From Candidatus Centipeda massiliensis (GTDB lineage: Bacteria; Bacillota; Negativicutes; Selenomonadales; Selenomonadaceae): a stretch of DNA of 64,000 nt. Under the pieces are notes generated by a model, which ran no database searches, had not been told where the DNA came from, and was given only the letters and a program-made list of their open reading frames with translations. The stretch lies in the NCBI RefSeq assembly GCF_900290285.1, contig NZ_LT985758.1, forward strand, positions 83,827 to 147,826, read 5' to 3'. Made by a program: the position numbers and the translations under genes. This document shows positions 1 through 8,500 of this stretch, one piece after another (the first letter of the stretch is position 1; every line of letters starts with the position of its first letter).

Positions 1-2
1 AT

Positions 3-341
3 GAGTTTAACTCCTTCATTCTCGCACTTTACAATGTAGCGGGGCCAGGTCAGGAGCTGCGTGACGAGACGCGTGCAAAGATGGAGCAGATTTCCGCACC
101 AGCCAAGGTCAAGGTGCTCATGTCGCTTTCCTGTACAATGTGTCCCGATGTGGTGGCAGCCGTGCAGCGCATTGCGGCAGCGCGCACAGACGTGTGTGCG
201 GACATCTATGATATCCGCTACTTCCCAGAGCTGAAGGAGAAGTATAAAATCATGAGTGTTCCCTGCATGATTGTGGATGAAAAACTATACTTCGGCAAGA
301 AAAATATTGACGAGATCGTTGATATTCTAGTCAAACGTTGA
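3..341 (+). CDS. C-terminal part of an AhpF/thioredoxin-reductase-like flavoprotein (5' end outside window)
   Basis: The frame is open from the left edge, so this is the tail of a longer gene. The last ~85 residues form a thioredoxin-fold module with a CTMCPDVV redox motif and a cis-Pro segment (SVPCMIVDE). That motif resembles the N-terminal redox domain of AhpF, which passes electrons from NAD(P)H/FAD to a peroxiredoxin; here it sits at the C-terminus. The flavin domains would lie outside the window. The next gene is a rubrerythrin, consistent with peroxide defence. An internal ATG at 81 could be mistaken for the start, but in-frame sequence upstream (ILALYNVAGPGQ) is protein-like. Calling the missing part a flavoprotein is inference. 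Confidence 0.6.
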   Translation, partial: EFNSFILALYNVAGPGQELRDETRAKMEQISAPAKVKVLMSLSCTMCPDVVAAVQRIAAARTDVCADIYDIRYFPELKEKYKIMSVPCMIVDEKLYFGKKNIDEIVDILVKR

Positions 342-473
342 TAAGATAATCAGCGGTGGAGTGCTGGGCAATTACTGCCTTTCCCATCCATCGCGCCGAG
401 CGAATGCTGTCTGTGCCCCTGAGCAAGGCATAGAGGGACGGCATCTGCGTCGACTGATATATTTTGTGTATTT
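342..473. other. Intergenic stretch with no recognised feature
   Basis: Between the flavoprotein stop and the MITE-like repeat at 474. A 63-codon open frame from 361 runs through this stretch and into the repeat; it has no ribosome site and no protein-like character. No clear promoter or terminator was seen. Confidence 0.5.
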
Positions 474-637
474 AGGAAGCACTGATAAATTCAGCCACGC
501 CATCTTAGCGCATCTTTTTTGCCCGCTTTTCGTTAGCAAATCCTCCACATAGCTTTGGCTATGCGTCCGGTTTGCTGCCTCAATCGGACGAAAAAATCTA
601 CGCCAATCTGACGGACTTCATTTTATCAGCGATTCCT
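474..637 (+). repeat. MITE-like repeat, copy 1, directly upstream of rubrerythrin
   Basis: A 164-bp block bounded by imperfect inverted ends: AGGAAGCACTGATAAA on the left, and on the right a sequence whose complement is AGGAATCGCTGATAAA (14 of 16 match). It contains internal hairpins such as CATAGC-TTTG-GCTATG. A clearly related copy lies at 28101-28263. There is no transposase gene inside, so it is probably a non-autonomous element. It ends about 13 bases before the AAAGGAG ribosome site of rubrerythrin, so it must lie in the leader of that gene or supply its promoter. Confidence 0.7.
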
Positions 638-660
638 TTATTATAGCAAAGGAGAGCATT

Positions 661-1194
661 ATGGAACTCAAGGGATCACAGACCGAGAAGAACCTCTGGG
701 CGGCATTTGCCGGCGAATCGCAGGCGCACACGAAGTATCTCTACTACGCGTCGCAGGCGAAGAAGGACGGCTACACGCAGATCTCGAACATCTTCAACGA
801 GACGGCGGTCAACGAGAAGGCACATGCAAAGATCTGGTTTAAACTCGTGCACGGTGTCGGCGATACGAAGGCAAACCTTGCGGATGCCGCCTCCGGGGAG
901 AACGAGGAGTGGACGAGCATGTACCCCGAGTTTGCGCGTGTGGCGCGCGAGGAGGGGTTCGACAAGATTGCACGCCTCTTTGATGCCGTCGGCAAGATCG
1001 AGAAGGAGCACGATGCCCGCTACAAGCTCCTCCTGCAGAAGGTGGATGAGGGCACGGTGTTTGCACGCGATGAGAAAATCATCTGGCAGTGCCTCAACTG
1101 CGGCTATGTCTGCGAGAGTCCGAAGGCACCGATGAAGTGCCCAGTCTGTGAGCATCCGCAGTCCTTCTTCCAGCAGCTTGTACAGAACTACTGA
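661..1194 (+). CDS. rbr: Rubrerythrin
   Basis: A cytoplasmic non-haem iron peroxidase reducing H2O2 in anaerobes. The N-terminal ~135 residues form a ferritin-like four-helix domain with the expected diiron ligands (E19 in GES, NEKAH at 51-55, KEH at 115-117). The C-terminal rubredoxin-like domain carries C144xxC147 and C160xxC163. The length of 177 residues is near the usual 170-195. The start follows AAAGGAGAGCATT at good spacing. It lies downstream of a thioredoxin-fold flavoprotein tail and ends in a strong hairpin terminator (1216-1257). The insertion-like repeat just upstream may affect its expression. Identification is secure. Confidence 0.95.
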   Translation: MELKGSQTEKNLWAAFAGESQAHTKYLYYASQAKKDGYTQISNIFNETAVNEKAHAKIWFKLVHGVGDTKANLADAASGENEEWTSMYPEFARVAREEGFDKIARLFDAVGKIEKEHDARYKLLLQKVDEGTVFARDEKIIWQCLNCGYVCESPKAPMKCPVCEHPQSFFQQLVQNY

Positions 1195-1215
1195 GCCATA
1201 CGGCTTTGACGGAAA

Positions 1216-1263
1216 GGGGCTGTTGCACGAAGTTTTCTAGCTTCGTGCAACAGCCCCCTTTTA
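1216..1263 (+). terminator. Rubrerythrin terminator; dispersed hairpin repeat, copy 1
   Basis: A perfect 17-bp stem (left arm GGGGCTGTTGCACGAAG, 1216-1232; 8-base loop; right arm 1241-1257) followed by CCTTTTA. The same stem occurs at 18211-18250 with the loop in reverse complement, so this is a mobile or shared palindrome serving as a terminator. Confidence 0.8.
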
Positions 1264-1283
1264 TTGATAGGAGAATGATATAT

Positions 1284-1970
1284 ATGCGCAGGAAATTTGA
1301 CTTGTCCGCCTATTTTGTGATCGGTCCTGAGAATACACATGGGCGCCCCGTGGTGCGCGTGATCGCGGAGGCAATACGTGCGGGGTTCACCTTTGTCCAG
1401 ATCCGCGCGAAGGGGGCGGACGCACGCGAGATTATCGATCTCACGCGTGCAGCAGCGGATGTGATCGCCGCACAGGAGAAGTCGGATGCTGTGGCACTCG
1501 TTGTAAACGACCGTCTGGATGTCGTGCTCGCGGCGCGGGAGCAAGGGATCAAAGTGGACGGTGTGCACGTCGGGCAGACAGATATCCCCGTTGATGTTTG
1601 CCGGAAGTATCTCGGTACAGATGCGATTGTCGGACTCTCTGCACCGACGACGGAACTGCTCGACTATGCGGCGCACTGTGATACTGCGTGCATTGACTAC
1701 TTCGGCGCGGGTCCTCTGCACGCGACACCAACAAAGCCCGAGGCGGGACGTACCGCTTCGGGCGAGATCGTGACGCACAGCTTTGAGGAACTCGCCGAAC
1801 TTCACCGCATCAGTCCTGTGCCCGTCGTCGTGGGCGGCGGGGTGAAGGCGGCAGATCTGCCTGCGCTCAAGGCAACGGGCGTCGAGGGCTTCTTTGTCAT
1901 CAGTGCCGTCACGGGCGCGGAGCATCCCTATGCTGCTGCGGAGGAGTTGGTGCGTTTATGGAATGCGTAG
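1284..1970 (+). CDS. thiE: Thiamine-phosphate synthase
   Basis: Joins hydroxymethylpyrimidine diphosphate and the thiazole phosphate to give thiamine phosphate. A TIM-barrel protein of 228 residues. Visible family motifs are FVQIRAKG near the N-terminus, LVVNDRLD, GVHVGQTD, GLSAPT, and DYFGAGPLHATPTKP, which matches the phosphate-binding DYxGxGPxxxTxTK segment; VVVGGGV follows. The frame extends upstream to 1206 into the terminator hairpin, but the ATG at 1284 is preceded by TAGGAG at 10 bases and fits the family N-terminus. No TPP riboswitch is visible upstream. No other thi biosynthesis gene is next to it; a ThiT-like transporter lies at 19.1 kb. Confidence 0.9.
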   Translation: MRRKFDLSAYFVIGPENTHGRPVVRVIAEAIRAGFTFVQIRAKGADAREIIDLTRAAADVIAAQEKSDAVALVVNDRLDVVLAAREQGIKVDGVHVGQTDIPVDVCRKYLGTDAIVGLSAPTTELLDYAAHCDTACIDYFGAGPLHATPTKPEAGRTASGEIVTHSFEELAELHRISPVPVVVGGGVKAADLPALKATGVEGFFVISAVTGAEHPYAAAEELVRLWNA

Positions 1971-2026
1971 AGGTGCATCTACTGTTTTGATTCTCTAAAG
2001 ATGCTCTTGGTGGTGCGATGTCCCGA

Positions 2027-2043
2027 CCGATTGCGTAACGAGG
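2027..2043 (-). repeat. Core of a dispersed repeat shared with the region before tgt
   Basis: On the minus strand this 17-mer reads CCTCGTTACGCAATCGG and matches 54131-54147 (CCTCGTTACGCAAGCGG) at 16 of 17 positions; weaker similarity extends on both sides. It lies in the convergent gap between thiE and the dehydrogenase. Function unknown. Confidence 0.4.
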
Positions 2044-2076
2044 TGTTCGTGAGGGACACGCATTACAGCATATCAC

Positions 2077-2937
2077 TCATTCGTAATATTTTAGCAGGCT
2101 CTGCGTGCCGTCAGCCCCACCGCCGCGCTCCTCGATGGCGCGTGCCTCGCGGAGCACCTGCTCGAGAACGGGAAGCACTGCACCGTATTCCTTTCCCGTC
2201 TCGGCACCGATTGTCATATCCTTGACGAAGTGCTTTATCATAAAGCCGGGGGCGAAGTTGCAGTCGAGCGCCATGCGTACCATGTTGCTCATCTGGAAGC
2301 TCGCCGCCGCGCCGCCCGAGATGGAAGCGTAGACCTTTTCTACATCGAGCCCTGCGGCGCGCGCGTAGGCAAATGCCTCGCACGCACCCGCAAGTGCGCC
2401 CGCGATGGCGATCTGATTGGCCGCCTTCGTCTTTTGTCCCGCGCCTGCCGCGCCCTCGTAGACGATGTTCTTGCCCATCGCTGCAAAGACGGGGCGCATG
2501 GCATTGAACGCATCCTCGTCACCGCCGACGAGAATGTTCAGCGTGGCGTTCCGCGCGCCCATATCACCGCCCGTGACGGGGGCATCAAGCGCGTGGATGC
2601 CGCGTTTTTTTGCCTCTGCGTAGATACGCTCGGCGAGTGCGGGGGAGGAGGTTGTCATATCGGCGGTATATGCACCCTCTCTGAGATTTGCGAGGATACC
2701 GTCTGTGCCGAGATAGACCTCCTCCACATCCTTTGGATAGCCGACGATGGTGATGACGGCGTCCTGCCCGCGAGCACACGCACCAGGACTGTCACAGTAC
2801 TTTGCGCCGCGTGCGACGAGCTCATCTGCTTTGGACTTCGTGCGGTTGTAGACGCTGAGTTCATAGCCCGCGTCCATCAGATGTCCCGCCATCGCTGCAC
2901 CCATGATGCCAAGTCCGATAAATCCAATTTTTTTCAT
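2077..2937 (-). CDS. 3-hydroxyisobutyrate/2-hydroxy-3-oxopropionate dehydrogenase family protein
   Basis: An NAD(P)-dependent beta-hydroxyacid dehydrogenase of 286 residues, the usual length. The Rossmann GLGIMG motif is at residues 8-13, the substrate loop DAPVTGGDMGA near 118-128, and the catalytic lysine is probably K171 in GQKTKAANQ. The substrate cannot be decided: tartronate semialdehyde (GarR-like), hydroxyisobutyrate and succinic semialdehyde reductases share these motifs. It starts 2 bases after the hepT stop and its ribosome site GGAGGGG is formed by the last hepT codons, so it is co-translated with the toxin-antitoxin pair upstream. Confidence 0.85.
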   Translation of the reverse strand: MKKIGFIGLGIMGAAMAGHLMDAGYELSVYNRTKSKADELVARGAKYCDSPGACARGQDAVITIVGYPKDVEEVYLGTDGILANLREGAYTADMTTSSPALAERIYAEAKKRGIHALDAPVTGGDMGARNATLNILVGGDEDAFNAMRPVFAAMGKNIVYEGAAGAGQKTKAANQIAIAGALAGACEAFAYARAAGLDVEKVYASISGGAAASFQMSNMVRMALDCNFAPGFMIKHFVKDMTIGAETGKEYGAVLPVLEQVLREARAIEERGGGADGTQSLLKYYE

Positions 2938-2939
2938 GA

Positions 2940-3293
2940 TTACCCCTCCATATTGTATGAATAGATTTCTTGCAGTTGTTTGTTCAATTTAGGAATATCT
3001 TTTGTGATCGTTTCCCACAGCAGTTCCTTATCTGCCGATTCATATTCGTGCGCAAAGAGATTTCTCATGCCCCTCATTTCAGCCCAAGGGACTTCTGTAT
3101 GAGTGTTTTTGAACTTCTCGGATATCCGCTTGGACAGTTCACCAATCTGAAAAAGTGCCATAGAACAGGCATTGTAAAAAACATGATCGCGTTTGAAGTT
3201 CTCCTTCGAGAAATCAAAACGATCTACAGTCTCGATGATTTCCTCACAATGCCGTAGGATATGCTCAACAATACGACGATCCCTATCGTTCAT
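2940..3293 (-). CDS. HepT-like HEPN RNase toxin (DUF86)
   Basis: A 117-residue all-helical HEPN-domain protein. It has the RX4-6HXY signature (R77NLFAHEY84), the catalytic motif of HepT RNases. The adjoining upstream gene encodes a MNT-type nucleotidyltransferase and overlaps it by 11 bases, the standard MntA-HepT (type VII) arrangement in which the antitoxin AMPylates a tyrosine of the toxin; Y84 is the equivalent residue. The region is more AT-rich than its neighbours, suggesting transfer. The motifs are intact, so the pair may be active. Confidence 0.85.
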   Translation of the reverse strand: MNDRDRRIVEHILRHCEEIIETVDRFDFSKENFKRDHVFYNACSMALFQIGELSKRISEKFKNTHTEVPWAEMRGMRNLFAHEYESADKELLWETITKDIPKLNKQLQEIYSYNMEG

Positions 3294-3570
3294 AGAGCAA
3301 AACCTCGTCTTTCTTTAGATTTTCCTTGAACGCCTCCGAATCAGGGAGCCTACTCAGCAAATCGAGTTCTGTACCCAGTGCATCAGAGAGTTCTGAATAG
3401 ATACCGCCAAGCATGAAGAAACTTTTAATATCCCCTTCAATACGAAGATCCACATCACTTTTCTCCGTGGCATTGCCACGCGCATACGAGCCGAAGAGAT
3501 AGGCTCTTCGGATGGGGTATTTTTTACATACGGGAGCAATGCACTCCCGTATCCTTGGAATGGACAGCAT
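3283..3570 (-). CDS. MntA-like minimal nucleotidyltransferase antitoxin
   Basis: A 95-residue DNA polymerase beta-fold nucleotidyltransferase. The GSX10DXD signature is intact: G27-S28 followed after ten residues by D39-V-D41. In MntA-HepT systems this enzyme neutralises the HEPN toxin by adding AMP to it. The start at 3570 is preceded by GAGGAGGT at 8 bases; a longer frame to 3630 lacks a ribosome site. Its end overlaps the hepT start. It is divergent from the beta-CASP nuclease gene. Confidence 0.85.
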   Translation of the reverse strand: MLSIPRIRECIAPVCKKYPIRRAYLFGSYARGNATEKSDVDLRIEGDIKSFFMLGGIYSELSDALGTELDLLSRLPDSEAFKENLKKDEVLLYER

Positions 3571-3737
3571 AGCAATACCTCCTCTCAAGGCTCCTTGTTC
3601 TGTGTGTGCCTTATATTTAGGATAAATCAAAACATGGAAAATGTAAATGAAAATGAAGGACTTTTTTGATGGATTCCGAATTTTATAATCATAAGAGTGA
3701 TACGAGAAAATATATAAATTTGGAGGGAGGATATTTT

Positions 3738-5348
3738 ATGCGGCTCGAATTTTTGGGCGCAGCGCATGTCGTCACGGGATCATGTTATCTGCTTCATGTG
3801 GGGGATCACAGCTATCTCATAGACTGCGGTATGTACCAAGGAACACGCCGTCTGCGCGAGATGAACTACGAGGATTTTCCATTCAATCCCGCCGAGATCG
3901 AGGCTGTTTTTCTGACGCACGCGCATATTGACCACTGCGGACGCATTCCGCGGCTCGTGCGCGAGGGCTTTCGCGGTAAGGTGTATGCAACGCGCTCGAC
4001 CTGTGACCTCGTCCGTATCATGCTGCCGGACTCGGCGCACATTCAGGAGAGCGACGCGGAGCTCATGAACCGCAAGAATGCGCGTCGCAGCGAGGCGCCC
4101 ATCACGCCGCTCTATACACAGGCGGACGCCTTTGCCGCGCTTGAGCTGTTTGAACCCGTCGCCTATCAGTCCACGCTGCAGGTAGATGATCTGAAGCTCA
4201 CCTTCCGCGATGCCGGGCATATCCTCGGTTCTGCAATTCTTGAGATCGTGGTGGAGGAGAACGGGCAGGAGACAAAGCTTGTCTTTTCGGGCGATCTCGG
4301 TCAGCCAAATCAGCCGATTCTGCGTGATCCCGAGACGATTGCGGGGGCAGACTTCCTGTTCGTCGAGTCCACCTACGGCGACCGCATTCACCGCGACTAT
4401 GACAAGGAGACGGCACTGCTCGAGGTGATCCGCGACACGATGGATCGCGGTGGAAACGTCATCATTCCGTCCTTTGCCGTCGGGCGGACGCAGACACTGC
4501 TCTATTACTTCTACAATCTCTGGAAGGCGGGACGGCTCGACGACGATATTCCCATCATCATCGACAGTCCGCTCGCAATCCAGGCAACACGCGTCTTTCT
4601 CAAGAACTATGAGGACTTTGACGAGGAGACAATCGCGTTCTTTGGAGAGCAGGGGACGATTCCTGCGTTCCCGCAGGTACGCATTGCGGAGACGGCGGCG
4701 GAGTCGCGTGCGCTCAACTCCGCCGAAGGCTCGGCGGTTATCCTCTCCGCCTCGGGCATGGCGGATGCGGGGCGTGTGCTGCACCACCTCAAGCATAATC
4801 TCTGGCGGCCGGAGTCCACGATCCTTTTCGTCGGCTATCAGGCGGAGGGAAGCCTCGGACGGCGTCTCGTCGACGGCATCAAGCGCGTGCGCGTGCTCGG
4901 TGAGGAGATTGCTGTCAAGGCGCAGATTCAAGTGCTCGATGGCTTCTCTGCTCATGCGGACGCAGAGCAGATCGTTGACTGGATGCGTTCGATCAGTGCG
5001 CCGCGCCCCGCGAAGGTGTTCCTCGTTCACGGCGAAGGGCAGGCACAGGAGGCGCTCAAGGAGCGCATACAGGAGCAGCTCGGGCTTGAGGTCTATGCAC
5101 CATTCCTCGGCGATATCGTGACGATGCAGGGGCGGAGTGCGAACCTCATCCCGTCGAATATCCCATCGGTTTCGGTCGAAGCGGAGATGGAGGATGTCAT
5201 GCGCGACTTCGATGCGGAGTATCGTCAGCTGCGCAAGGCGATTATCCGCACGGTTGTACGTCAGCCGAAGCTCATGGAGCCGATCATCCGTACGATGCAG
5301 AAGGCGCGCAATTACTTCAAGAAACTCGCCGCTCCGTACAACATCTGA
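3738..5348 (+). CDS. MBL-fold beta-CASP RNA-processing exonuclease family protein
   Basis: A 536-residue metallo-beta-lactamase/beta-CASP protein of the Ysh1/CPSF73-like bacterial group. The metal motif HAHIDH is at residues 61-66, with further family histidines in GHILGSA and in FSAHAD near residue 415. Such proteins are zinc-dependent nucleases acting on RNA 5' ends or by endonuclease cleavage; the bacterial role of this subgroup is poorly defined. The start at 3738 follows GGAGGGAGG; an earlier in-frame ATG at 3666 has no ribosome site. A hairpin lies 97 bases downstream. Confidence 0.85.
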   Translation: MRLEFLGAAHVVTGSCYLLHVGDHSYLIDCGMYQGTRRLREMNYEDFPFNPAEIEAVFLTHAHIDHCGRIPRLVREGFRGKVYATRSTCDLVRIMLPDSAHIQESDAELMNRKNARRSEAPITPLYTQADAFAALELFEPVAYQSTLQVDDLKLTFRDAGHILGSAILEIVVEENGQETKLVFSGDLGQPNQPILRDPETIAGADFLFVESTYGDRIHRDYDKETALLEVIRDTMDRGGNVIIPSFAVGRTQTLLYYFYNLWKAGRLDDDIPIIIDSPLAIQATRVFLKNYEDFDEETIAFFGEQGTIPAFPQVRIAETAAESRALNSAEGSAVILSASGMADAGRVLHHLKHNLWRPESTILFVGYQAEGSLGRRLVDGIKRVRVLGEEIAVKAQIQVLDGFSAHADAEQIVDWMRSISAPRPAKVFLVHGEGQAQEALKERIQEQLGLEVYAPFLGDIVTMQGRSANLIPSNIPSVSVEAEMEDVMRDFDAEYRQLRKAIIRTVVRQPKLMEPIIRTMQKARNYFKKLAAPYNI

Positions 5349-5445
5349 GCAGAATTTCTTTTTACAAAATGAAGAATAATTATTTAAAAATTGGATATCG
5401 CAGAACCGTGAGTGCCACACTTGCATAGTACTGTGAAATACGTTA

Positions 5446-5477
5446 AAATAGGGAAGCCTAAAATGGCTTTCCTATTT
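5446..5477 (+). terminator. Possible terminator hairpin after the beta-CASP gene
   Basis: A 13-bp stem with one G-U pair (AAATAGGGAAGCC / GGCTTTCCTATTT, 6-base loop). It is not followed by a clear T-run, so termination is uncertain; it may also belong to the leader of the next gene. Confidence 0.45.
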
Positions 5478-5497
5478 AATATGTATCGATTGAAGAA

Positions 5498-5521
5498 AAT
5501 CCGTATGTATTCATACGGATT
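5498..5521 (+). promoter_or_regulatory. Perfect hairpin just before the ribosome site of the activase gene
   Basis: AATCCGTATG, a 4-base loop, then CATACGGATT: a perfect 10-bp stem ending 5 bases before the AGGTGGTG ribosome site of a TTG-started gene. It could limit translation or bind a regulator; the function is inferred only from position. Confidence 0.4.
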
Positions 5522-5539
5522 CGGATAGGTGGTGTTATT

Positions 5540-8500
5540 TTGGAATCCCCATTTCGTGTCGGGGTGGACGTCGGATCGACGACGATCAAGCTGGTCGTGC
5601 TCGGCGAGGAGCATGAGATCATCTATAAGAACTACGCACGGCATTTCTCCGAGATTGGAAAGGCGCTGCAGGACAATCTTGCGCAGCTGAAGGGTGTGGT
5701 GGGCGAGGCGAAATTCTCGTTCGCACTCACGGGATCAGCGGGCATGGGCATTGCCCAGCGCATCGGTCTGCCGTTCGTGCAGGAGGTCATTGCCTGTGCC
5801 TCGGCGGTGCGCCGTCTTATTCCGGAGACGACGACGGCGGTCGAACTCGGCGGCGAGGATGCCAAGATTACGTATTTCGGCGATGCACCGGAGCAGCGTA
5901 TGAATGGTGTCTGCGCAGGCGGTACCGGATCGTTCATCGATCACATGGCGTCACTCCTCTCGACAGATCCCATCGGACTCAACGCACTTGCGGAGAAGGG
6001 CAAGCGCGTCTATGCAATCGCCTCGCGCTGCGGCGTGTTCGCCAAGACGGATATCCAGGCGCTCATGAACGACGGTGCTGCAAAGGCGGATATCGCGCTC
6101 TCCGTCTTTCAGGCGGTTGTCAACCAGACCATCGGAAATCTTGCGCAGGGGCGTCCGATTGACGGTACGGTTGCCTTTCTCGGCGGTCCTCTGCACTTTC
6201 TCCCGGAACTGAAAAAACGCTTTATCGAAACCTTGAAGCTCGACGCGGATCATGTCGTCGATGTGGATTACGGCAATTATTTCGTCGCGGTCGGCGCGGC
6301 GCTCTCCGATGATGCCGGAGTGACGGATATGCGGGAGATGGAGGCGTGCATTGCACGCGCGGAAGCGGCTGCGGCGGCAGAGACGCGTACGTCGGATATC
6401 ACCCTCTTTAAGAATGCCGCAGACTATGCTGCGTTCAAGAAACGGCATGATCGTGACTGCGTCAAGCGCGGCAGCCTAGCCGACTATCGCGGTCCGATCT
6501 GCATTGGCATCGATGCGGGGTCAACCACGACGAAGCTCGTTGCCATCGGCAGGGACAAGGAGCTGCTCCATACCTCCTATGGGAGCAATCACGGCTCTCC
6601 TCTGCAGTCCGTCATCAATGCACTGCGGGAGTTCTATGCCGTGATGCCGGAGGGCGCGTACATCGCTGGATCGATGACAACCGGCTACGGCGAGGCGATT
6701 GTCAAGGCGGCGCTTCACGCGGACGGCGGCGAGGTGGAGACCTTTGCCCATCTGCGTGCAGCGCAGGAGTTCTGTCCCGAGGTCACCTTTGTTCTCGACA
6801 TCGGCGGGCAGGATATGAAGTGCTTCTTCGTGCAGGACGGCAGTGTCGGCAACATCACGCTGAACGAGGCGTGCTCCGCGGGCTGCGGCTCCTTTATCCA
6901 GAACTTTGCCGAGGGGCTGCACATGACCGCTGCGGAGTTTGCAGGCAAGGCAGTGGATGCAAAGGCACCCGTCGACCTCGGTACGCGCTGCACGGTCTTT
7001 ATGAATTCGAAGGTCAAACAGGCGCAGAAGGAGGGGGCGGAGGTTGCCGATATCTCGGCGGGCATTGCGCTCTCGGTCGTCAAGAACGCACTGTTCAAGG
7101 TCATGCAGATCAAGGATGTATCGACCCTCGGCGATCACATCGTCGTGCAGGGCGGGACGTTCTATAACGATGCCGTTCTGCGTGCACTTGAGAACATCCT
7201 GGGAAAGGATGTCATTCGTCCCGATATCGCGGGGCTCATGGGCGCATACGGCGCTGCGATTCTCGCACTTGAGACGGGGACGGAGCGGTCGACCCTGCTC
7301 GGCGCGGAGGAGCTGGGCGCATTCGAGATGAAGACCAGCTCCTATCGCTGCGGTAAATGCGGCAATAAGTGCCTCATCACGATGCAGCAGTTCCCGAACG
7401 GTGAGCGCTACTTTACGGGCAACCGCTGTGAGCGCGGCATCGGCGGCGAAAAACACGAGGACGATACGCCGAACATCTACAAGTTCAAGTATCGCCGTGT
7501 ATTCAAGCACTACAAATCACCCGCCGAGCCGCGTCGCGGGCGCATCGGCATTCCGCGCACGCTCAATATGTACGAGGACTATCCGTTCTGGTTCACGTTC
7601 TTTGACAAGCTCGGCTACGGTGTTGTGATTTCGGGGAAATCCTCGCCGCAGCTCTTCTACAAGGGCATGGCGACGATCCCGTCGGACTCGCTCTGCTACC
7701 CCGCAAAGCTCGCGCACGGACACATCGTCGATCTTGTGGAAAAGGGCGTCGATACGATTTTCTATCCCTGCGAGCCGCACAACATGGAGGACAAGCCGGG
7801 TTCTTCGGCAAATAATTTCAACTGCCCGATTGTCGCGTCCTACGCGGAGAATATCCGCATCAATATGGATATCCTGCGCGAGAAAAACATTCGCTTTATT
7901 CAGCCGTTCCTGCCGATCAATGACCGAACACGCATGATCGAGCGCCTTGTGGAGGAGTTCGGCAAAATTGAGGGCATCGGCAAGAAGGAAATCACTGCCG
8001 CCGTCGATGCGGGGTATGCCGAGATTGAGCAATACCGGCAGGATGTGCGTGACTACGGGCAGCAGATCCTCGACCGCATTGCCAAGACGGGCGAGCATGC
8101 AATTCTCCTTGCGGGGCGCCCATACCACGTCGACCCCGAGATCAATCACGGCATCCCAGAGATGATTCAGTCCTACAAGTTGCCGATTCTCTCCGAGGAT
8201 GCAGTCTATCATATCCCTGTGCACGAGCGACGGCTTCAGGTCGTGAACCAGTGGAGCTACCACGCGCGCCTCTATCATGCGGCGCAGTTTGTCGCGGAGC
8301 ATCCGAACGTGACACTCATCCAGCTCAGCTCGTTCGGTTGTGGTCTGGACGCACTCACGACCTCCGAGGTGCGCGAGATTCTCGAATCGCATGAGCGCAT
8401 CTACACCATGATAAAGCTCGACGAGGTGTCGAACCTCGGTGCGGCACGCATCCGTCTACGCTCGCTGATCGCCGCGCTCGCGCGGCGGGAGAACCCCGCC

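Noticed and set aside
361..552. Small open frame before rubrerythrin
   Set aside because: It runs into the MITE-like repeat, lacks a ribosome site and shows no protein character.
3780..5426. 548-codon minus-strand frame opposite the beta-CASP nuclease
   Set aside because: Shadow of a well-conserved gene with an intact HAHIDH motif; no recognisable domain in the antisense translation.
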